Source of the DNA: Aplectana chamaeleonis
Lineage: Eukaryota > Nematoda > Chromadorea > Rhabditida > Cosmocercidae
NCBI GenBank assembly: GCA_029168955.1
Contig: JAPDOI010001743.1
Coordinates: 62,001 to 126,000 of the forward strand
DNA: 64,000 nt
Direction: 5' to 3'
Shown: positions 58,627 to 64,000 of the stretch, in pieces
Layout: each line of letters starts with the position of its first letter
Numbering within the stretch: the first letter of the stretch is position 1
Notes under the pieces: generated by a model
Told to the model about the DNA's origin: nothing
The model's input: the letters and a program-made list of their open reading frames with translations, nothing else
Databases searched by the model: none
Position numbers and translations under genes: made by a program

Positions 58627-58811
58627 CAGGGTACTGCACGAGGGGGTGGAGAAGGCCAATTTGGTTCAGCGCCTTGTCCCCGCCAGGAGCGTGATTAGGT
58701 CAAACATTTGACGATTTTCCCGACCCCCGTGAGCGTGAATTGGTCGAATTTTTACCTATTTTCTCACCCCTTCTAACCTCTGTGGAGCTCTACACCCCGA
58801 GTCGAACCCTG
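58627..58811. mobile_element. hAT MITE, 185 bp, with 8-bp target duplication
   Basis: It starts CAGGGTACTGC and ends GTCGAACCCTG. Flanks are CCTGAGGG (58619-58626) and CCTGAGGC (58812-58819), seven of eight identical. The paralogous site at about 12437 (AACCTGAGGCTTTC) is uninterrupted. Confidence 0.88.
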
Positions 58812-59425
58812 CCTGAGGCTTTCGAGCAGCTTTTGATATATGAGATTTTTCTTCCTGTAAAGAATCTATTGAAACGCCAGGCACGTTGTAACTGGCAGAT
58901 TTGACATGGAATACCACATGACTAAGCAAGATTAGGCGTATTATAGCACAAAACAGATTTTGCCGTTTGCCGTTTTGCCGTTTGCCGGTCATTTTTCGGG
59001 TTTACCGTTGTCGTTGCCGTTTGCCGAAACTTCAAATTCCTTTGCCGCACACCCCTGATAGCAACCGTGCCAAGCGCGAGGTCTAAATTTTCTCAATTAA
59101 GCGAGAAACTACTAGGAAAATGTCGGCCCCGCTCACAATATCCAATAACCCTAATCGCGCACACTGCCTCGGTAATGGCACCAAAAGCTCTGCTATTGTA
59201 CTTTTTGCCTTTGAGCATCGCCCAAGAAACCAAATTTTCCGTTTGCGAAGATTTTTGGCTCCCTATCCGTGGCGGAACGCTTGATTATGCTTCTAGGGTA
59301 TAAGGGGCGCGGCCGATTTTTTCCTGTTTTCTCGACTATTCGATCAAATTGAGATCTCGCGCTTGGCAGGGTAGCTATTCACGGTAGGCGGACTATAATA
59401 TCAAATGTAGGTTGAGCTGTGTCTT

Positions 59426-62400
59426 TAAGGGTGTTATTGATGATCAACGAGCATCAATTCGCCTATGTTAACCCAGTAATACGCTTTTTTGAGAGCGAAA
59501 TTTCTGAGGACATGTGCACTTTTACTTAGAGAAATGAAAACATGTTACGTGCAAAACAAAAGACTTGAGACAATTTACTTGTAGCATAAATCGGGCAATG
59601 TAGATTACTTGCAAGTTATCTTAACCCCTGTATGTTACATGCGATCTATCGGTCTCTCGTTCGCCCACCGTTTGTAACATGCATTCGCCAAGATATTTTA
59701 CATGTAATATGTTTTCAAATGCCGAAAACTCGATACTTGTTATATATCTCGAAAAATGTAAAGTCCGTGTGAATCATCACTACTCAAGTAATCTACATGT
59801 AGTATTAGAGGAACATAATGAAACGACTTCGAGCGGCCTACAGAAGGTTGAAATTTATCAGTTGAGGATGATGTTCATCACTTCATGCCTTCCCGTTTTG
59901 CGTGTTTCTCATACATATCGACCAGGTGGGACTAGAACGGCCGGTTTCGGCCGACTATGGCGAGAGCCTAAGGGTTTGAAATATTATCAGTTTTTTAGCT
60001 AGAATAAAATCGACGTCCTGAGCGTTCCTAAGAAGCAACAAGGCCCCATTGACGCTATACCAGGCACCTTTGCAATCGCGTGTGCTGCCTACGACTGAGA
60101 TTTCATTTTCTGTACATCTTTTCGGGCTTCTCCTCGACTCCATTGTCGACTGCGTTGTCCTACGCACTTGGAAAATGTGCTCCTGACACAGGTTCTTAGC
60201 TTATCAGAGCTTCAGTAGCTTTGCTTTCTCTATTTTAGGGCTAGGCAAAGAACCACGCCACTCGTTCTGACAAATGCAGTTTATCGCCTCAAAGGCTGGA
60301 TCAATGATCTCCAAGAATGAGGAAGTTCCAGCTGTTTCTTTTTTCCCCGAGCATTCACTACTTTATTGGGAGGTTAGTCGAGTCAAGCAATCGGCACAGT
60401 AGCTCAACTTCGCCGCTATTGTGTCTTTGTTTTTAAAATGCCTGTTGCTTTTTGAACTTTGAAGTATTTGTTCTATGTATAGGGTTGCTATTGCCCAGCT
60501 TCAACCCCTTCTGGCCTTCTTCAGATTCAGCCTTCAAAGAAGATGCTGAAAAAACAGAATACTTGATTTTGCACAACATAGACCTTATGTATTGTGGGCC
60601 CACAACAGTTTTTAATTTCTGCTTCCCTTCCATGTGATCATCATGCTAGATGCTGGAATTGTACGAAGTTCTGTTTCTCATAATTTTCTAGAGTTAGAGG
60701 AGTGATCATCTAACGAAAGAGTCCGCATGAAGCCACGCGTAGGGCTGGGATTCGTGGAATAATAACTCATAATGGTCAGAGAAATCTCGCATACAAGTCA
60801 TGATTTGCCCACTGCGGTATTACGATCAATCCTCACGTGAGTGCGAAACCTTCCCCAATCTCCCTCAAGAGTTTGCAACCCCTGGGAGAGCGAAATGCCG
60901 ACGCGGATGCGGCTTCTATCTTCGACCCCCTACTCATTATGTGTGATGGAGCCGGATCGGTTGGACGTGGCTAGAAGAGTTACCATGGGGCATAGCTCGT
61001 ACATCGTCTTTCCGATCACAAAAATATTCGCGGTTGCTCACATCATATGTTCCTTTACGTCGTTTAGGTTCAAAGTGCGCCAATTTTCAGAAGGCTTTCT
61101 CTCTACCAATGGAAGGGACTGGCACGTGGAACTCTACAAGCGTTTAGGTCATGATCAGAATGTCAAATTTATGGCGAAAATAAAATTGCGAAACTTTCGT
61201 GGAAGATGCCTATAGAAAGAGAGCGACTCTTCTCAGGCGGATAGCCGCCTTTATAATGGAGTCCCATACCCTGCCGTCAAAACTGGAATCCGTCCCGTAC
61301 TATCACAATTCAAACTGAGGCTATTGATATTTCATTAAAGAGTGGCATAGACCCCATGCTCTCGCGATAACCTCTTTCAATCGAATAGCCTCTGAAATCA
61401 TCTCCGCTTATAGAGCTGTATTCATTTTTACTAGTAGTTTCACTTGTACTGCGTCATTCGACTGTGATTTCACAAGAAATAATTTGCTTTTTTCTGGGAG
61501 ACTGTCTAGAACAACGTGATGAATTCTTTTTACTAATCTCCGACTGATCCAATGTTTTCGGCTCTTTTTTGATGAAAGGAAGTTGGGATTTCTCGGATTC
61601 GAAGTGTTTTTTAACCAATTTTGCAATATATAGTTTGGCCTTTCAAGAACACCAGGTGGATGAAGGCTGTCATGAGCCGGTTTTAAGGAATGTGTGCCCA
61701 GCAGGTGGCGTAGTGGTCGCATCCATAAATGATCGTGGATGAACTACCCCGCAAGCGTTTGAAATGCGGTGTTGTGTTCTATATTTCAGCTACATGCGCG
61801 AGGAAGACCCCTTGGTTTACCAATAGGTCCCAGAAGATCCATAGAATTTTTTCTCTGAGTTATGCGCAGAAAGACATTCTGCTCGGATGCACAGAATCGA
61901 GGGCGCTGGGTGGCGGTTCGGCAGGAACATACGACGCACGCGAAGAAAAGTCCCTGCTTTAGCGTCGTTGCTGGAGCGCTGCGCGTGGCTATTTTAGCCG
62001 GCCGAACTGTCACTTACCGCCTCCTATTCTATGCTGTCGATCGACCGACAGCGGAAAGCCTGTCGTTTGAGCTGGGATGAGCTGTGCTCAATGAAGACAG
62101 ATTTACTCGATTGTGGCAAAGTATCATACTTCTCCGAAATTTTCATGACACCAGTTCTACTTCGAATCAAAGATTTCGAAGATCACGTAATCTCTCATTC
62201 CATTGTAAATGGGCACGAATATCCATACGATCGCAGACCCTTCAATGGGCTCGAAAAAAGTGTAGGAAGACGTGTTGAACATGTCGGTATTTTGTGACTA
62301 ATTCATTACAGAAAGTCGTGTGACTTCTGTAACTACAATACCCACCTTCGAACTTCGCAAATCAGGGAGAAAACATGCTAATGCGTTTTTCCCCCTTCCT

Positions 62401-63820
62401 CATAACTTACCTGGGGTGGTAGTAATTGGGGTGTTAAACGCGAGTCAACAGGAGTTAAATTAGCGTTAAACGCGAGTTTAACCACACCAGATTGTAATGA
62501 TAACTCTTGATAGTTAAGAGAGAACTCGCTCTAGTTTCACCCTAACATCCCCAAGTGGTAGGCCTCTTACACACTTTCAATGGAAACGCCTCGAAAAAAC
62601 AACAATTGTAACCTTTGTTACGAAAAATAGCCTTTTCGAAACGTTTTCAGGTCTGTTCTTTCTCTAAAATTCCGACATGTGGCATCCTCGCGGTAAGTTT
62701 GCGTTTAACATACTCTCGCAGACAGCACGGAAATAGTGCTGAAATGCGAGAGGAACTGGCGGTTAACGAAAAACTCTTTCCGAGGAGTTTTTGAATGCGG
62801 TTAGCAAGATACAGTAGGAAAAGTTTTGACCATTCATACTGAGGGCAAGTACGAGTTTAATTAATGCAGAGGGTTAAGGAAATTTGATAGCACTGTTAGC
62901 AATTTTGATTCAGGACGTCAGCCTATCTTAAAAACTGAAAGGTGTTTCAAGGGATAGTCTTTTAACGGCTTCCGCCAGGGAAACGGGCGATGAGGGATCA
63001 AAAACAAAGCAGGGATCATTGCTGAAACACGTTGGCCGTCTTCTTTGGTGGCATTAATCAATCCCTCCCAATCAGCTGTTAATTTTTTGGCGAGCGCCGA
63101 CACTTCTCCCGCCTTTGTTTATTTTCTTCCGAAATTCATTCGCTTCACTATTATCAGGTTAGTTTCATTTTCATAATTCATTGCATAGCACAGGCTATGA
63201 GGAGTATGCAGTAAATTACTTGCTTGCTCCCGTTTCGAAAAGGTTTCCACAACTTTTTTAGTGCAAAAAAGTGAAATTTTTCCAAGCCACTGATTTTCAT
63301 GTGATTTGATGCTTTACTAATGTTTAATCAGCATTAGTCGGGGCGTATCGGGCGCGTTTTGTGCGAAAGAAATGCAAACTTGTTTCTAAAACCAACTGAA
63401 TTTGTTCTCCTTTTTTTGCAAGATTCGAATACTCCTCTTTCATTGCCAGATCAAAGCCATCGTTGGCCTTTTTTTTTGAGGGTCCGCGACGCAGTTGCTT
63501 TGGTGCATTGGTAGAGCCACTCGAAGTGTTTCAAATTCTTACCTTGGAATATGTGTACAAAATCTTTTCCTTGCATGATGCGCATATGAGTGTGACGGTG
63601 TTTCTATATATTTCAACAGTAACTGCGGGCGGGGAATTAGTTTCATTTTGAGAAGACGGCAAACACATCACAAATTCAACTGCATCAATGACCAGAAACC
63701 ACACCACTACCCCAATTTCGGAAGCCAGACTTCAGTTGCACGCTTCCAAAAAAAACACTCAATTCTTTTTCAAGAACGAAAATAGACTATCTAGTTTATC
63801 ATCATTCCTATAAGTTTTTA
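59426..63820. other. No gene recognised
   Basis: Open frames of 60-124 codons (for example 60841-61215 and 62031-62297, plus) have no family signature. GTTAAACGCGAGT is directly repeated near 62433 and 62464. TACAATACCCACC at 62336 resembles the end of the palindromic element, but no partner end was found. There are no RNA genes. Confidence 0.4.
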
Positions 63821-64000
63821 AAGGCAATGTCCACGATAAAAACCATGTCTGATTTTCTGGTGGAGATCGGCAGCTGTGGGGCCTAGCGCAATCCTAAAGT
63901 TGAAAAAAAACTAAGAAAAAAAACTAAGAAAATGAGCTCGTAACGGTACCCTACGGCCCCAAAACTGGACACCCTTCAGCTCGTCACACCCAGATGCGCT
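63821..64000 (+). mobile_element. TA-type MITE, left end, cut by the window
   Basis: TA at 63819-63820 is followed by AAGGCAATGTCCACGATAAA, like the B1 end AAGGCAGTGGTCACGATG. The remainder lies outside the window. Confidence 0.55.

Larger units (their letters stand above)
51892..59057 (+). mobile_element. hAT-like non-autonomous element, copy 2, carrying nested insertions
   Basis: It is flanked by perfect 8-bp copies of ATAGCAAC (51884-51891 and 59058-59065). It starts GGGGGTGTGCGGCAA (one base altered or lost from CAGGGG) and ends TTGCCGCACACCCCTG. Core segments match 10219-13141. Insertions inside are 52985-55403, 55551-58392 and 58627-58811. Subtracting these leaves about 1.7 kb, close to the core of copy 1. 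Subterminal GCCGTTTGCCG blocks lie at both ends. No transposase was seen. The 8-bp duplication and CAGGG/CCCTG ends fit hAT. Confidence 0.82.
51828..59425 (-). mobile_element. TA-type MITE, family A, copy A5, split by a hAT-like element
   Basis: The left part 51828-51891 (AAGACACAGTCCAACCTC) and right part 59058-59425 (CGTGCCAAGCGCGAGGTCT to GAGCTGTGTCTT, then TA) join to a MITE of about 424 bp once the hAT-like insert and one copy of its 8-bp duplication are removed. The joined sequence follows the reverse complement of A2/A3. The right part has an inverted pair, GTGCCAAGCGCGAGGTCT near 59069 and GAGATCTCGCGCTTGGCA near 59351. Confidence 0.78.

Noticed and set aside
61690..61745. tRNA-like phrase TGGCGTAGTGGTCGC
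   Set aside because: It resembles a tRNA D-arm, but there is no matching B box, anticodon stem or acceptor stem nearby.
62336..62560. Second copy of the palindromic element, from the end TACAATACCCACC
   Set aside because: Only 13 bp of the terminus match, the sequence diverges at once, and no inverted partner end was found.

Overview
The window looks like repeat-dense DNA from a nematode nuclear genome, probably a parasitic or free-living rhabditid/strongylid type. The evidence is one serpentine-receptor gene of the Sra/Srab kind with GTAAGT donors and short TTTCAG-type introns, CR1-, RTE- and Jockey/I-type non-LTR retrotransposons, a Helitron remnant and dense TA-flanked MITEs. No ribosomal or transfer RNA gene, CRISPR array or bacterial-style operon was seen. 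The species is not determined.

Layout. 1-10 kb: an old foldback element, then a chemoreceptor gene in at least four exons (1958-8103) whose 5.3-kb intron holds three MITEs set end to end. 10-13 kb: a non-autonomous hAT-like element carrying a MITE and a foldback. 13-15 kb: a long perfect RNA-type hairpin and a block of decayed transposon sequence. 15.8-25.3 kb: one MITE split by a 9-kb element with terminal inverted repeats. That element contains a broken Jockey/I-type LINE (minus strand), itself split by an RTE fragment, plus a second RTE fragment. 27-31.2 kb: a nearly full-length CR1-type LINE on the minus strand, with its 3' tail, a 580-codon RT frame, a broken endonuclease and a broken ORF1. 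Directly upstream of its 5' side lie a 146-bp x 3 tandem repeat and a 26-unit minisatellite, mostly 42 bp per unit, with almost every unit centred on TGACGTCA, the CRE/ATF core. 33-40 kb: several foldback and hairpin MITEs. 40.6-42 kb: decayed but coding-like sequence of unknown family. 44.2-45.2 kb: Helitron helicase pieces with the catalytic core missing. 49-50.7 kb: a 5'-truncated CR1 copy. 51.8-59.4 kb: a Russian-doll nest. A TA-MITE is split by a 7.2-kb hAT-like element with a perfect 8-bp target duplication, which holds a GC-rich block, a 715-bp TIR element, a 2.8-kb near-perfect palindrome and a 185-bp hAT MITE. 59.4-64 kb: nothing recognisable apart from a MITE cut by the window end.

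The genes do not form a pathway. Apart from the receptor and possibly two unassigned decayed coding stretches, the content is transposons and their debris. Paralogous copies inside the window provide empty sites, so several insertions and their target duplications can be read directly and put in relative order. All alignments were done by eye, so arm limits are good to about 10-30 bp unless a terminus is stated.
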